Below are positions 10,972 through 20,661 of a stretch of DNA of 64,000 bases, piece by piece. The position numbers and the translations under genes are program-made. The DNA is from Myxococcales bacterium (GTDB taxonomy: Bacteria > Myxococcota_A > Polyangia > Haliangiales > Haliangiaceae), in the NCBI GenBank assembly GCA_016716835.1, contig JADJUW010000002.1, positions 620,001-684,000 of the forward strand, in the 5' to 3' direction. Under the pieces are notes generated by a model that made no database searches, was not told the DNA's origin, and was given only the letters and a program-made list of their open reading frames with translations. Position 1 is the stretch's first letter. Each line of letters begins with the position of its first letter.

Positions 10972-11985
10972 ATGGCGGGTGAAAAATTACCAGTCGCTAA
11001 TGCAGGCCCCGGGCTAGGCGCGCCGACATCGCGCGATGCCGAGGCCAGCCGCATGACGCCGCAGGAGCTCGAGGCAGAGATCGTACGGCTTCGGCGCGAG
11101 CGCAATGCGGTGATTTTGGCGCACTATTACCAAGAATCCGAAATCCAAGACCTCGCCGATTTCGTCGGCGACTCGCTGCAATTGTCGCAGGCCGCGGCCA
11201 AAACGCAGGCCGATGTCATTGTTTTTTGCGGCGTGCATTTCATGGCCGAGACGGCCAAAATCTTAAACCCCACCAAGATCGTGGTCATTCCCGATCTGGA
11301 GGCAGGGTGTTCTCTAGCCGACGGATGCCCCGCGCCGCAGTTTGCGCATTGGCTAAAACAGTACCCAGACCATTTTGTCGTCAGCTACATCAATTGCTCG
11401 GCCGACGTGAAGGCGCTCTCCGACGTGATCGTGACGTCGTCCAATGCCGTCAAGATCGTAAAGGCGCTGCCGCGCGATAAGAAGATCGTGTTTGCGCCCG
11501 ACAAATTTTTAGGCGCGTTCGTCGCCAAGCAGGCTGACCGGCCCGACCTGGTGCTCTGGCAGGGCACCTGCATCGTCCACGAGTCTTTTAGCGAGCGGCG
11601 CTTGCTTGACCTAATGGCGGCGCATCCCGACGCCGAGGTGATCGCGCATCCCGAATGCCATGGCGGCATCTTGCGACATGCTGCGCACATCGCGTCGACG
11701 TCGGGGCTCATTGCCTACGCCAAGACCAGCCCTGCCCAAAAATTTATCGTCGCCACTGAGGCCGGCATCCTGCATCGCATGCAGCAGGAGGCGCCAAACA
11801 AGACGCTGCTCGCCGCGCCGCCAGAGGACGAGAGCTGCTCGTGCAACGAGTGTCCATTTATGCGCCGCAACACCCTCGAGAAACTGTATCTCTGCCTGCG
11901 CGATCTGGCGCCGCAGATCGAGGTGCCTGAGGCCACGCGCGTGCGCGCCTTGGCGCCAATTGAGCGCATGCTCGCGATGAGCTAG
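10972..11985 (+). CDS. nadA: quinolinate synthase A
   Basis: 337 residues. NadA condenses iminoaspartate with dihydroxyacetone phosphate to make quinolinate for NAD synthesis, using a 4Fe-4S cluster. Three cysteine regions match the family: C86 (VFCGVHFMAETA), C200 (QGTCIVHE) and the CSCNECP cluster near 289-294, which supplies the third ligand. The ILAHYYQ motif near residue 48 is the substrate site. The ATG at 10972 is used; the first 27 residues are poorly conserved and an internal start (MTPQELEAE, 11053) is possible. Neither nadB nor nadC is adjacent. The gene shares about 85 bases of upstream sequence with the divergent thiC riboswitch and ends in a 4-base overlap with the RNase H-like gene on the other strand. 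Confidence 0.95.
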   Translation: MAGEKLPVANAGPGLGAPTSRDAEASRMTPQELEAEIVRLRRERNAVILAHYYQESEIQDLADFVGDSLQLSQAAAKTQADVIVFCGVHFMAETAKILNPTKIVVIPDLEAGCSLADGCPAPQFAHWLKQYPDHFVVSYINCSADVKALSDVIVTSSNAVKIVKALPRDKKIVFAPDKFLGAFVAKQADRPDLVLWQGTCIVHESFSERRLLDLMAAHPDAEVIAHPECHGGILRHAAHIASTSGLIAYAKTSPAQKFIVATEAGILHRMQQEAPNKTLLAAPPEDESCSCNECPFMRRNTLEKLYLCLRDLAPQIEVPEATRVRALAPIERMLAMS

Positions 11986-12428
11986 CCGGCTTTGCGTGCC
12001 AGCCCCAAGGCGGCGCGAGCCAGCGCATCGGCCTCGCCATTTTTGCGCCGCGGCAACCACGTGATGGTGACGGCATCAAACGTGGCCACCAATGCGCGGG
12101 CCTCGGCGAAGATAGGCACCAGTCGCGGTACCTGCGTGCGCGTCTCGCCGATGGTCTGTTCGATGACTACGGTGTTGTCGCAATAAATCGTTAGCGCGCG
12201 TGCGCCCAGTCGGCGCGCCGCCTTGAGCGCGGCCACGAGCGCCCAGCCTTCGGCTTGCGTGTTGCAACCAACAGGCGCGGGTTCGCACACCTCGTGCCGC
12301 GCGCCGGTTGGCGACAACAGCGTGGCGCCGAGGCCCGTGGCCCCGCGCCCCTTGAGTGCGGCACCGTCGCAATGAATCGTCCACGCGTGCGGATCAAGTG
12401 AGAGACGCTTGGAGGACTTGCCGCGCAT
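11982..12428 (-). CDS. stand-alone RNase H-like (RVT_3 / RNase HI type) protein
   Basis: 148 residues. The four acidic active-site positions of the RNase H fold can be followed: D in IHCDGA, E in TQAEGWAL, D in IYCDNT and D in KNGEADALARAA. These residues bind two metal ions to cut the RNA strand of RNA-DNA hybrids. Plant-type and archaeal-type RNase HI homologs have this compact form; it differs from E. coli RnhA in spacing. It overlaps the end of nadA by 4 bases in convergent orientation. The ATG at 12428 is the only clear start. The 133 bases before it (12429-12561) hold nothing recognisable. Confidence 0.8.
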   Translation of the reverse strand: MRGKSSKRLSLDPHAWTIHCDGAALKGRGATGLGATLLSPTGARHEVCEPAPVGCNTQAEGWALVAALKAARRLGARALTIYCDNTVVIEQTIGETRTQVPRLVPIFAEARALVATFDAVTITWLPRRKNGEADALARAALGLARKAG

Positions 12429-12561
12429 GCCGTACGTCCCTTATCGTACCACACGGGTCGTTCCACGCCATTGGGTGCACGACGTGCGATCGCAGGTGAG
12501 GTGGCATCAATGATCGTTGCGCGCGTGATGGCTCGCGCAGCCGCCACGCGGCCCACCAGAG

Positions 12562-14469
12562 TTAGTCGTTCGTAAGCACCAAGAGGTATTTGAGCCTGGC
12601 AGCGCCAATTAAGCGAATCTCTAACGCCTCGGCGTACGCGCTTGGCGCGAACGGCGACAGCATCTCGATGGCTTGAAAAAACTCTTGAATTGTAACGGAG
12701 CAAGTTACGTTAGCGCTGGACATGGCCAGGGCCATGGGCCCGTTGAGCGCCCCTTCGCCTCGTTCTTCGGTGTCGGTTCCGTTGAAAAACGTTACGGTCG
12801 TTTCTGCGCCTCCGACCTGGGTACGCGACGTTTTGCAAAATACCAATGGCGAATTGTCGGCGTCGCGGAGCGTAAGTTCGATGCTGCCCGTGTTGTTTGA
12901 AGGGAAGAAATAGTAATCAGTTTGAAGCCCGCTAACGCCGCCTGGAATGACTTTGTAGAGCGAGCCTGTGCCATTGGAACCCGCCGCCAATGCGTCGCTG
13001 GAGATGCCCACATTGAAGGGGCTCCATCCCGAATACTCCGAGCTGGCGCGGAACGGTAAGTACGCCACGATCGATTGAGCTGATCCCTGGGAAGGGTCGC
13101 ATTCGTCGCCAACTCCGTCGTCATCTTGATCGGTAAGTAGCTGGTTTTCATTTGTGAGAGGCGGGCAATTGTCGACGACATCAACGTGTGAATCATTGTC
13201 ATCATTCCACGTGTTGACGTGGAACGTGATTGACGTGGTATAGGCGCTCGGGTTGCCCGCCTGGTCAGTCTGGCGTGCGACGACGGGATGGCTGCCATCG
13301 GCAAGTGCGGGCGCCGCCTTGGTGCAGCTAAAGTTGCCGGTGGGGCAGTCTGCGGTGCAATAGGTAGCGCCCCCGGAAGATTGCTTGACGTATACTGTGG
13401 CGCCTATTTCGCATTCGCCCGAGAAGGTTGGCAGGCCCGTGGGGAGGGTCTCTTGGGCGGATGGCGAACTAATTGTTGGCGGGTTGGGAATCGACGTATC
13501 GACGGTCACGACGCGCGCGGGAGAAGAGGGGGTGCCTACGTTGCCTGCCGGGTCGGTCAAGCGCGCAGTTAGGGGATGGGTGCCATTGGCTATCGACAGC
13601 AAGGTGCAGCTAAACAGGCCCTGTGCCACACACGGCGCGGTGCACATGGGGGCGGCGCCATTATTGCTCACGGTGACGGTCGCGCCCGGTTCACCGCACG
13701 AACCGCTGACGTAGAGGTTGCTGCCTGTCGTGGCGTTAAGCGTAATTGAGCCGCCAGGTGTTTGGATGGTCGGCGCGCCCGGCGGCAGAGCGTCGACCGT
13801 GACGTTGATGATGGTAATTGCGGTGGTGCCGGTCTGGCTGGCGATTAATTCGTGTGGGCCATGGGTGAACGTCGCGACGTCGCACGTATAGGCGTCGTCG
13901 TTGCATAGTTCGCTACAGAACGTTATGCCGTTGTCGGAGACGGTTACGGTTTGGCCGGCGGCGCAGGCGCCATAGACAGCGACGGCATTTTCGGAGGCGT
14001 TAAGCAGTTCGTTATTCGATAGCGCCGCGATCGTTGGCGGCGGGCCGACGTTGGCGATCTCCAAGGGGACAGTCGTCGAAGGTGGGCTCGTTTGGTTGTC
14101 TAGCGTTTGAGTAGCGGAAACGAGATAGGCACCATAGGGTTGCTCGTCGGTGGGGGCACACGTAAAATGGCCATCTATCGTACACGCGGTGGTGCACCAA
14201 ATAATCAGATTTTCATCGCCGTCCCGAGCGCCGACCGAAACACTCGCAGCTGCCAAGCAGTCACCTGCAATGCTCGGGGTGCGATCGTTGGTCGTCCCCC
14301 CGGGAGTCGTAATAGTGGGCATTGGCAGCTCATCTGGGCCATCGAGGGGAGGACCGTCTAAGGGCGCATCACCGGGCGGGGTCACCGAATCTAGGCCCAA
14401 GATGGCATTACAGCTCGTTTGCACCACCAAAAGTGTGGCTATCAATGCGAGCCGCGATCGAGACCTCAT
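12562..14469 (-). CDS. large lipoprotein with repeated Ig-like domains and a thrombospondin type-3-like calcium motif
   Basis: 635 residues. A basic start and hydrophobic stretch end in the lipobox VVQTSC at the N-terminus, so it is probably lipidated. The opening CNAILGLD is common in myxobacterial lipoproteins (recalled from family knowledge). Four or so repeats follow, each with PTI-type openings, GxxTVS.. strands and paired Cys, as in bacterial Ig-like domains of surface adhesins. Near the C-terminus the segment DDNDSHVDVVDNCPP with DQDDDGVGDECDP fits a thrombospondin type-3 calcium-binding repeat. The final 180 residues are not recognised. No operon partners: 133 bases separate it from the RNase H gene and 70 from helD. 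Likely an outer-membrane-exposed binding protein. Confidence 0.7.
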   Translation of the reverse strand: MRSRSRLALIATLLVVQTSCNAILGLDSVTPPGDAPLDGPPLDGPDELPMPTITTPGGTTNDRTPSIAGDCLAAASVSVGARDGDENLIIWCTTACTIDGHFTCAPTDEQPYGAYLVSATQTLDNQTSPPSTTVPLEIANVGPPPTIAALSNNELLNASENAVAVYGACAAGQTVTVSDNGITFCSELCNDDAYTCDVATFTHGPHELIASQTGTTAITIINVTVDALPPGAPTIQTPGGSITLNATTGSNLYVSGSCGEPGATVTVSNNGAAPMCTAPCVAQGLFSCTLLSIANGTHPLTARLTDPAGNVGTPSSPARVVTVDTSIPNPPTISSPSAQETLPTGLPTFSGECEIGATVYVKQSSGGATYCTADCPTGNFSCTKAAPALADGSHPVVARQTDQAGNPSAYTTSITFHVNTWNDDNDSHVDVVDNCPPLTNENQLLTDQDDDGVGDECDPSQGSAQSIVAYLPFRASSEYSGWSPFNVGISSDALAAGSNGTGSLYKVIPGGVSGLQTDYYFFPSNNTGSIELTLRDADNSPLVFCKTSRTQVGGAETTVTFFNGTDTEERGEGALNGPMALAMSSANVTCSVTIQEFFQAIEMLSPFAPSAYAEALEIRLIGAARLKYLLVLTND

Positions 14470-14539
14470 CCAACGATAGTATACAGAGATTCAGGCGACA
14501 CTGGATGTCTGACGATGGCCCCTATGTAGGTTTGCGGTC

Positions 14540-16921
14540 CTACCCAACCGTCATGCGGCCGCCATCGCGCAGCGCTTGCGGAATGAGCGGCGAGGGCTCG
14601 CCGGTGGACACCAACCAGAGCTGATGCGCCGCGCGGGTAACGCCAATGTGCAGCAGGTGGCGCGCCCAGTTGGCGGCGGGGTAGGAGGCCGCGTTGACGT
14701 CGACCATGACAACGTAGTCAAATTCAAGGCCCTTGACCTGCGTAACATCGGTCACGTCGACGCCGGGCTGAAACGTAAATTCATCGCGTCGCACGCGCCG
14801 CATCGCGGGAATATCGGTGCGTCGCAGGCCCTCGTAGTAAAGGTCTGCCTGCTCTGGGTGACGCGAGACGACCGCGCACGACGCGCTTGGCTCGCGCGCC
14901 ATGAGGTTGCGCAGTGCATCGCCCAAAAACGCCACCGCCTCGCCGACGTCGCCAAACTCGTGCAGCTCGACCGGCTCGCCATCGCGCGCCGCGAGCGCGT
15001 CGTCCGGGGCCAGCTCGGGGCCGAGCACCTCGCGCGCCAGCAGCATCACCTCGGCGGTGGAGCGATACGACAGCTTGAGCGGACGCACCACGGCGGCCTG
15101 GCCGGTTTGCGCCAGCAACTCGTCCCAACCGCTGAAGTTATTGTCGAACACCAAACGCTGCGCGGTGTCGCCGGCAATCGTGATCGATCGCGCGTTCGGG
15201 CGATCGTCGGGCGCGTCGACCGCTTCGATGAGCACCTTGACCTCGAGCGACGAGCGATCTTGCGCCTCGTCGATGGCAATGTGGTTGTAGCGCACCTGGT
15301 CGCCCTGCGGCGTGATCAGCGCGCCGCGCTTTAGCTGGATGAGGCGCAACAAGATCGGGTCATCTTCGTCGTCGAGTTTGCCCGCAGGGCTATCTTCGTC
15401 CTCGAGCGCGCCGCCATCGGCGGTGGCAATGGCCTTGCCTTCGTCGTCGACGGCTTGGGTGGCGCTGGCGGTTTGCTGCTTGACCCACCTTACCGTCCGG
15501 CGAACGTCGGACTCGGTGATGTCGCTGCCGGCAAAGACACGCAGCAGCAAGGACTCATTCGTAAACAGTTCGGCCCAATCGTCCATCATGACGTCGGTGG
15601 CGCGGCGCCAACGCCGCAGCATGCCCTCCATGGCCAGGCGCACGCTGGAGTCGAGATTGGCGCCCTTTACCCACGTCAGCAGCGACATGATGCGGGGCAC
15701 CAAGGCGATGTCGGCGCGCGCGTTCCAGGCCTCAACGATGTCGCGGTTGCCCGCGGCCGTTTGCATGATGTCGGTGCCGACTTGGGCGATCTGATCGGCG
15801 ACGTGTTGCTCGAGCATCCCCATGACGCGCGGATGCTTCTTGACGCGCGACACCTGCTCGGGCGGATCTTCGTTGTATTTAGTCGGCGTCTCGGGGAGCA
15901 AGCGCAGTCGCGTGGCGCGCGCCCAGCCGGTATATGTGACGACCGGCACGCCACCGACGCCGAGCGCGGGCAGCACGCCGGCGACATAACGGACCAGGCT
16001 CTGGGTTGGCACCACGAACAGCATGGCGTTAGGGCGAAATCGCCGACCGTCGGCAAAATTGAGAAACGCTATGCGATGGAGCGCCACGGTGGTCTTGCCC
16101 GAGCCAGCGCCGCCTTGGATGACGACGAAGCCACTTTCGGGCTGCGTGATGAGATCGAATTGCTCTTTGTCGATGAGCGCGGCGATTTCCGGCAGCGCCT
16201 TGTCGGCGCGCATGGAGGCGCCGTGGTGCACGCCGAGCTTGCCCTTCTCGCCGCTGGCGGCCACCGGCTTGGCGCGCGCGGCCTTGCCAACGCCCCCGTG
16301 CAACGTCGGCGCGAGGCTGCCGACGGCCTGGTGCCACACGTTGCGCGCGTCGCGGATAAACGTGCCCTGCGGCGCGCCGATGCGCCGCAACTTGCCGCCG
16401 TGGATGGAGATGTTGCGCCGTACCTCCACCATGCCGCTGGTGGTGCGGCCGGCAATTTCTTCTTCGTAGTCGTCGCCCTCTTCGTAGCGATAATAGATGT
16501 GCGAAATGGGCGCATTGCGCCAGTCGACGATTTGCACGCCGGAGGCGCGATCTATAAAGCCGCGCTTGCCAACCAAGACGTCGCGCGCCTTGCCGCCGCG
16601 GCCTTCGCCGGTTTTCAGCCGCATGTGCGCGAAGTAGGGGCTATTGATGTCGACCGGCAGCGACTTGCCGCCGCCCAGCCGGCCGCGCAGCGCCGCCAAC
16701 CGCGTCATCTGCTCGACCAGCGGCGCGAGATCCTCGGCGCGCGCTTCGGAGATCTGGTCGCGCAGCGCCACCAGGTCGCGGTCGATGTCGCTGGTGACCA
16801 GGCTGGGCCCATCGCCGGCGTCTTCGCCCAGCGCGACGCGCGCCGAAACCTGGCCGGAAAGACGTTCCTCGTCGGCGACGATTTGCGCGCCAGCACTGTT
16901 TTTGGCAACTTCGTTTCGCAT
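14540..16921 (-). CDS. helD: HelD-like superfamily 1 (UvrD/Rep-type) helicase
   Basis: 793 residues. Walker A is GGAGSGKTT (270-278) in the context FVVIQGGAGSGKTTVALHR. IAIDEAQDRS is the Walker B/motif II region, SITIAGDTAQR is motif III, and VTQVKGLEFDYV resembles motif V. The N-terminal 200 residues contain DWRNAPISHIYYRYEEG, the signature of HelD-family proteins that recycle stalled RNA polymerase. That function is inferred from family membership only; other UvrD-like roles remain possible. The ATG at 16921 is the first start and leaves about 120 bases to the divergent speA gene. A stretch near 480-500 is acidic and low-complexity. Confidence 0.85.
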   Translation of the reverse strand: MRNEVAKNSAGAQIVADEERLSGQVSARVALGEDAGDGPSLVTSDIDRDLVALRDQISEARAEDLAPLVEQMTRLAALRGRLGGGKSLPVDINSPYFAHMRLKTGEGRGGKARDVLVGKRGFIDRASGVQIVDWRNAPISHIYYRYEEGDDYEEEIAGRTTSGMVEVRRNISIHGGKLRRIGAPQGTFIRDARNVWHQAVGSLAPTLHGGVGKAARAKPVAASGEKGKLGVHHGASMRADKALPEIAALIDKEQFDLITQPESGFVVIQGGAGSGKTTVALHRIAFLNFADGRRFRPNAMLFVVPTQSLVRYVAGVLPALGVGGVPVVTYTGWARATRLRLLPETPTKYNEDPPEQVSRVKKHPRVMGMLEQHVADQIAQVGTDIMQTAAGNRDIVEAWNARADIALVPRIMSLLTWVKGANLDSSVRLAMEGMLRRWRRATDVMMDDWAELFTNESLLLRVFAGSDITESDVRRTVRWVKQQTASATQAVDDEGKAIATADGGALEDEDSPAGKLDDEDDPILLRLIQLKRGALITPQGDQVRYNHIAIDEAQDRSSLEVKVLIEAVDAPDDRPNARSITIAGDTAQRLVFDNNFSGWDELLAQTGQAAVVRPLKLSYRSTAEVMLLAREVLGPELAPDDALAARDGEPVELHEFGDVGEAVAFLGDALRNLMAREPSASCAVVSRHPEQADLYYEGLRRTDIPAMRRVRRDEFTFQPGVDVTDVTQVKGLEFDYVVMVDVNAASYPAANWARHLLHIGVTRAAHQLWLVSTGEPSPLIPQALRDGGRMTVG

Positions 16922-17042
16922 GCAGGGTTTGACAATCTATCTCAACCGGCGCGGGCGGCAAGGGACGCCGGACCAAAGTGCCCGTCGTTTTTGAAACTTT
17001 TGGGTTGCGCCCCCCGCCCAGTTGCCCTATTTGCGAGGTGAA

Positions 17043-18986
17043 ATGGCACGCACCAAGGCCCTGGCGGCAACCGATCCTCTTCGTCGCTGGACCACGCAGG
17101 ATGCCTTAGAAACCTACAATATTCAGGGCTGGGGCTGCGGCTACTTCGGCATCAATTCAGGTGGCGACATGATCGTCACGCCGCGCGCCCCCGACGGCAG
17201 CATCAAGGGCGAGATCAACATGAAGGAGCTCATCGACGAGCTCACCGGCCGCGGCATCCAGATGCCGATCTTACTCCGCTTCTCCGACATCTTGCGCGCG
17301 CGCATCGAGCTCATTTGCGGCGCCTTTCATGGCGCCATCAAGGAGTATGGCTACAAGGGTCAGTATCGCGGTGTCTACCCGATCAAGGTCAACCAGAACC
17401 GCACCGTGGTCGAAGAGGTCATCGAATATGGCCGTCCGTTTCACTTTGGCCTCGAGGCCGGCAGCAAGCCCGAGCTCCTCGCCGTCATGGCAATTCACCA
17501 AGACGACGAATCGATCATTGTATGCAACGGCTACAAAGACGAGGAGTACATTGAGACGGCGTTGCTGGCGTCCAAGCTCGGCAAGACCGTCATCTTGGTG
17601 GTTGAAAAGCCAAGCGAGATCGATCAGATCCACCGCGTCGTCGAACGGGTAAAGATTCGCCCGACCTTGGGCATTCGCGCCCGCCTGTCGAGCCGAGGTG
17701 CTGGGCGCTGGGAGCAATCCGGCGGCGATTTTTCCAAGTTTGGCCTAACGCCAACCGAGCTGGTTGAAGCCGTGCAGAAGCTCAAGGAGTGGGGCGAGCT
17801 CGACTGCTTCAAGCTGCTGCACTTTCACCTCGGCTCACAGATTTCGGCGATCAAGTCGGTCAAGAACGCGCTGCGAGAGGCCGGCCGGCTATTCGTCGAA
17901 CTCTATAAGATGGGCGCGACGGGCCTGAAGTACGTCGACGTCGGCGGCGGCCTTGGCGTCGACTACGACGGCTCGCAGACCAATTTCGCCTCGTCAATGA
18001 ATTACTCGGTGCAGGAGTATGCCAACGACGTGGTGTATTCGCTCAAAGAGATCTGCGACGCCGACAACGTGCCGCACCCGACCATCGTGTCGGAATCCGG
18101 CCGCGCGGTGACGGCACACCATTCGGTGCTGGTGGTCAACACGCTGGGCGTTACCGAATTTAACACCTCGGTGCCCAAGGAGCTGCCCAAGCCGCCAGTG
18201 CCGGTGGTGAGCAACATGTGGGAGATCTACCAAGGCATCTCGCAGAAAAATATCCTCGAGTCGTATCACGACATCGTCGAATACAAGGACCAGGTGCTGC
18301 AGCTATTCAACCTCGGGCATCTCTCGCTTGAGCACCGCGTGATGTGCGAGAACTTATTCTGGGCAACCTGCGAGAAGACGCTGCTGATGGCGCGCCAGCT
18401 GCCGCACATGCCCGAGGAGCTAGAAGGCCTGGAAAAGGCGCTTTCGGACACGTATTTCTGCAATTTTTCGATGTTCCAGTCGCTGCCGGATGCGTGGGCT
18501 GTCGACCAGTTGTTCCCGATTACGCCGCTGCATCGCCTCACCGAAGAGCCGACCCAGCGCGCGACGCTCGCCGACATCACCTGCGACTCGGACGGCAAGA
18601 TCGAGAAGTTCATCGACCTGCGCGACATCAAGCACGTGCTCGAGCTGCACCCCGTCAACGGCGAGGACTACTACCTCGGCATCTTCCTCGTCGGCGCCTA
18701 CCAGGAAATCTTGGGCGACATGCACAATCTTTTCGGTGACACCAACACGGTGCACGTCATGCTCAACAGCGACGGCGATTACGACGTCAAGGACGTCGTC
18801 GCAGGCGACACCGTGAGCGAGGTGCTGTCGTATGTTGACTATAATCCTACCGATCTGCTCGGCCGGCTGAGAAGCACCGTCGAGGCGGCGCTGCGTAAAA
18901 AGATCATTACGATCGAAGAGTCGCGGACGCTGATCAATCAGTTCCGCCAGGGCCTCATCGGCTACACCTATCTCGCACGCTCGTAG
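17043..18986 (+). CDS. speA: biosynthetic arginine decarboxylase
   Basis: 647 residues. SpeA turns arginine into agmatine for putrescine and spermidine synthesis. The PLP lysine is K115 in GVYPIKVNQNR, and the phosphate-binding GGG lies in YVDVGGGLGVDYDG. SESGRAVTAHHSVL is a further family block in the second half. Length is close to the usual 630-660. An upstream TTG at 17022 is in frame, but the ATG at 17043 is preferred because family homology begins there and GAGGTG lies just upstream. It is divergent from helD across about 120 bases. No other polyamine gene adjoins it. A terminator-like hairpin follows. Confidence 0.95.
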   Translation: MARTKALAATDPLRRWTTQDALETYNIQGWGCGYFGINSGGDMIVTPRAPDGSIKGEINMKELIDELTGRGIQMPILLRFSDILRARIELICGAFHGAIKEYGYKGQYRGVYPIKVNQNRTVVEEVIEYGRPFHFGLEAGSKPELLAVMAIHQDDESIIVCNGYKDEEYIETALLASKLGKTVILVVEKPSEIDQIHRVVERVKIRPTLGIRARLSSRGAGRWEQSGGDFSKFGLTPTELVEAVQKLKEWGELDCFKLLHFHLGSQISAIKSVKNALREAGRLFVELYKMGATGLKYVDVGGGLGVDYDGSQTNFASSMNYSVQEYANDVVYSLKEICDADNVPHPTIVSESGRAVTAHHSVLVVNTLGVTEFNTSVPKELPKPPVPVVSNMWEIYQGISQKNILESYHDIVEYKDQVLQLFNLGHLSLEHRVMCENLFWATCEKTLLMARQLPHMPEELEGLEKALSDTYFCNFSMFQSLPDAWAVDQLFPITPLHRLTEEPTQRATLADITCDSDGKIEKFIDLRDIKHVLELHPVNGEDYYLGIFLVGAYQEILGDMHNLFGDTNTVHVMLNSDGDYDVKDVVAGDTVSEVLSYVDYNPTDLLGRLRSTVEAALRKKIITIEESRTLINQFRQGLIGYTYLARS

Positions 18987-19021
18987 TCGGCCAAAACTCG
19001 GTGGCGTAAACTCGCCATTTC

Positions 19022-19056
19022 GGCGGGATCCGCCGGATTTTTGCGGCGGGTTTTCG
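19022..19056 (+). terminator. possible rho-independent terminator after speA
   Basis: Two overlapping hairpins can form: GGCGG / CCGCC around a three-base loop at 19022-19034 followed by TTTTT, and CCGCC / GGCGG at 19030-19053 followed by TTTT. Either would end speA transcription before moaB. The stems are only five pairs and the T-runs are short, so the call is moderate. Confidence 0.45.
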
Positions 19057-19102
19057 CAAAATAAGGGTATGGGGCCCCCAGGGGCTGTGCTATGACGATC
19101 CC

Positions 19103-19624
19103 GTGTCGGGCCAGCATATTTCGGTACAGGTCGCCGTGCTTACGGTGAGCGATACCCGCACTGCGCAAACCGACACGTCTGGTCAGACCGCGGTCGACAT
19201 GCTGGTGGCGGCGGGGCATCGCGTTGTCGCGCGCGCCATTGTTAAAGACGAAATCAATACCATCCACGGCCAGCTCAAGGCGTGGGTGGCCGACGGTCAA
19301 GTGGACGTCATTATTACGACCGGCGGCACCGGGGTTACGCCTCGCGATGTTACGCCCGAGGCGCTTGAGCCGCTGGTCACCAAACCCATTCCCGGCTTTG
19401 GCGAGTCGTTCCGCTATTTGTCGTTTTTGGATATCGGGACCTCGGCGATGCAAAGCCGTGCCGATGCCGCCTTGTGCGAAACCACCTATGTGTTTTTGCT
19501 GCCTGGCTCGACCGGTGCGGTGAAGCTGGCGCTTGAGAAGATTATTATTCCGCAGCTCGATATCAACAACAAACCGTGCAGCATCACGGCGCTGTTGCCG
19601 CGCATCCGCAGCGAAATTCGGTAG
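19103..19624 (+). CDS. moaB: molybdenum cofactor biosynthesis protein, MoaB/MogA family
   Basis: 173 residues from the GTG at 19103. The molybdopterin-binding block TTGGTGVTPRDVTPEAL begins at residue 72, and the family opening VAVLTVSDTRT is at 10-20. MoaB/MogA proteins adenylylate molybdopterin before metal insertion. The C-terminal PGSTGAVKLALEKII also fits the family. No other moa or moe gene is adjacent. It is followed 33 bases later by a gene of unknown function, possibly cotranscribed. Confidence 0.9.
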   Translation: MSGQHISVQVAVLTVSDTRTAQTDTSGQTAVDMLVAAGHRVVARAIVKDEINTIHGQLKAWVADGQVDVIITTGGTGVTPRDVTPEALEPLVTKPIPGFGESFRYLSFLDIGTSAMQSRADAALCETTYVFLLPGSTGAVKLALEKIIIPQLDINNKPCSITALLPRIRSEIR

Positions 19625-19657
19625 GCTTTTGGGTGCACGGGAGCCGAGGCTGACGCG

Positions 19658-20659
19658 GTGAATATTGATGATGTCTTGCAGCGCGCGTTGGCGACGCGCC
19701 TGAATCTACAAATCGCGCTGTCATCGCTGGCGGTGATCGAGGAGTGGATGGATTTGCATATCGATCGCTGGCTCGACAACGTGCCGGCGCCGCCCGAGAT
19801 GCCCATGGGCTGCGAGGCCCAATTCGAGGTGGTGCTCGGCAGCGACCTACGCCAGGTGACATGGTCGGCGTGGGGCGACCCGCGCGGCTTTGTGCCCAAG
19901 CTCGCCAACTATTTTCAGCTCTGCGTCATGGGCAAACAAGATAGCGAGGTGCTCGATCAGCTCGGCAATGAACTGCAGCCGGAGCAAGTGGGCAGCTGGC
20001 TGACCGTGACGCCGGGCAAGGTCTTAACCGGCTGGCAGTTTTGCGAGCCCATTGCGTGGGCGCGGCTGCAAGAAAGCTTTGCGCCGCATGCGGCGAAGTT
20101 GGCGGTGCATGCGTGGCTTGAGCGCAACGACACCGAGCAGATCGAACGCTTCGCGCAGGCGATTGGTGACGGCGCGTATTCGGAGCTTGAAATTGCGATG
20201 CCGGGTGACGATGCAGCGGCGCAGCTTGCGGCGCTTGCGCGCGCCGTGCCGCATTTTGGTGGCGAGCCGCTGCCGGCGGCGCTGATCGCGTGGTGGGCGC
20301 AACGCGCGGCGCAGCTGCCAGCGGCCGCGTCCGATGAGACCGGGGCGTCAAACGCCTTCGCCGTGGTCGTGCGCATCGCGCAAGGTGCGGTGACCCACGT
20401 GGGCGCGCTCGGGCCTGGCATTGGCAGCGACGGGCTTGGCGATCTTGCGGCACTCGCTACCGCGTGCAGCATCTCGTGGGACAGCTCGCTGGCGCGCGTG
20501 GTTCCATCGCTGTCGGCTCAGGGGGTACGTCGGCTTGCGTACGTGCAGGCTAGCGGCCGCGCGTCGTTGCAGCTGTATGTCGAGCCTGGCGACCCGGCCG
20601 TTAACCCAAACCGCAGCGGCAAGGTGGTTGTGAAGCCGCCGGCGTCGTCGGCCAATTAG
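19658..20659 (+). CDS. uncharacterised protein, 333 residues
   Basis: The GTG at 19658 is the first usable start. No signal peptide or membrane segment is seen. The protein is rich in Ala and acidic residues, with Trp-containing stretches (EWMDLHIDRWLDN, WAWGDPRGF-like). A repeated pattern of short strands ends in GRASLQLYVEPGD. I do not recognise a family. It lies between moaB and a GGQ release-factor-like gene, with only 2 bases to the latter, so translational coupling is likely. Cytoplasmic location is inferred from the lack of export signals. Confidence 0.6.
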   Translation: MNIDDVLQRALATRLNLQIALSSLAVIEEWMDLHIDRWLDNVPAPPEMPMGCEAQFEVVLGSDLRQVTWSAWGDPRGFVPKLANYFQLCVMGKQDSEVLDQLGNELQPEQVGSWLTVTPGKVLTGWQFCEPIAWARLQESFAPHAAKLAVHAWLERNDTEQIERFAQAIGDGAYSELEIAMPGDDAAAQLAALARAVPHFGGEPLPAALIAWWAQRAAQLPAAASDETGASNAFAVVVRIAQGAVTHVGALGPGIGSDGLGDLAALATACSISWDSSLARVVPSLSAQGVRRLAYVQASGRASLQLYVEPGDPAVNPNRSGKVVVKPPASSAN

Positions 20660-20661
20660 TT

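Noticed and set aside
15455..17041. 528-residue plus-strand open frame opposite helD
   Set aside because: Shadow of helD; Arg/Ala/Gly-rich, no domain.
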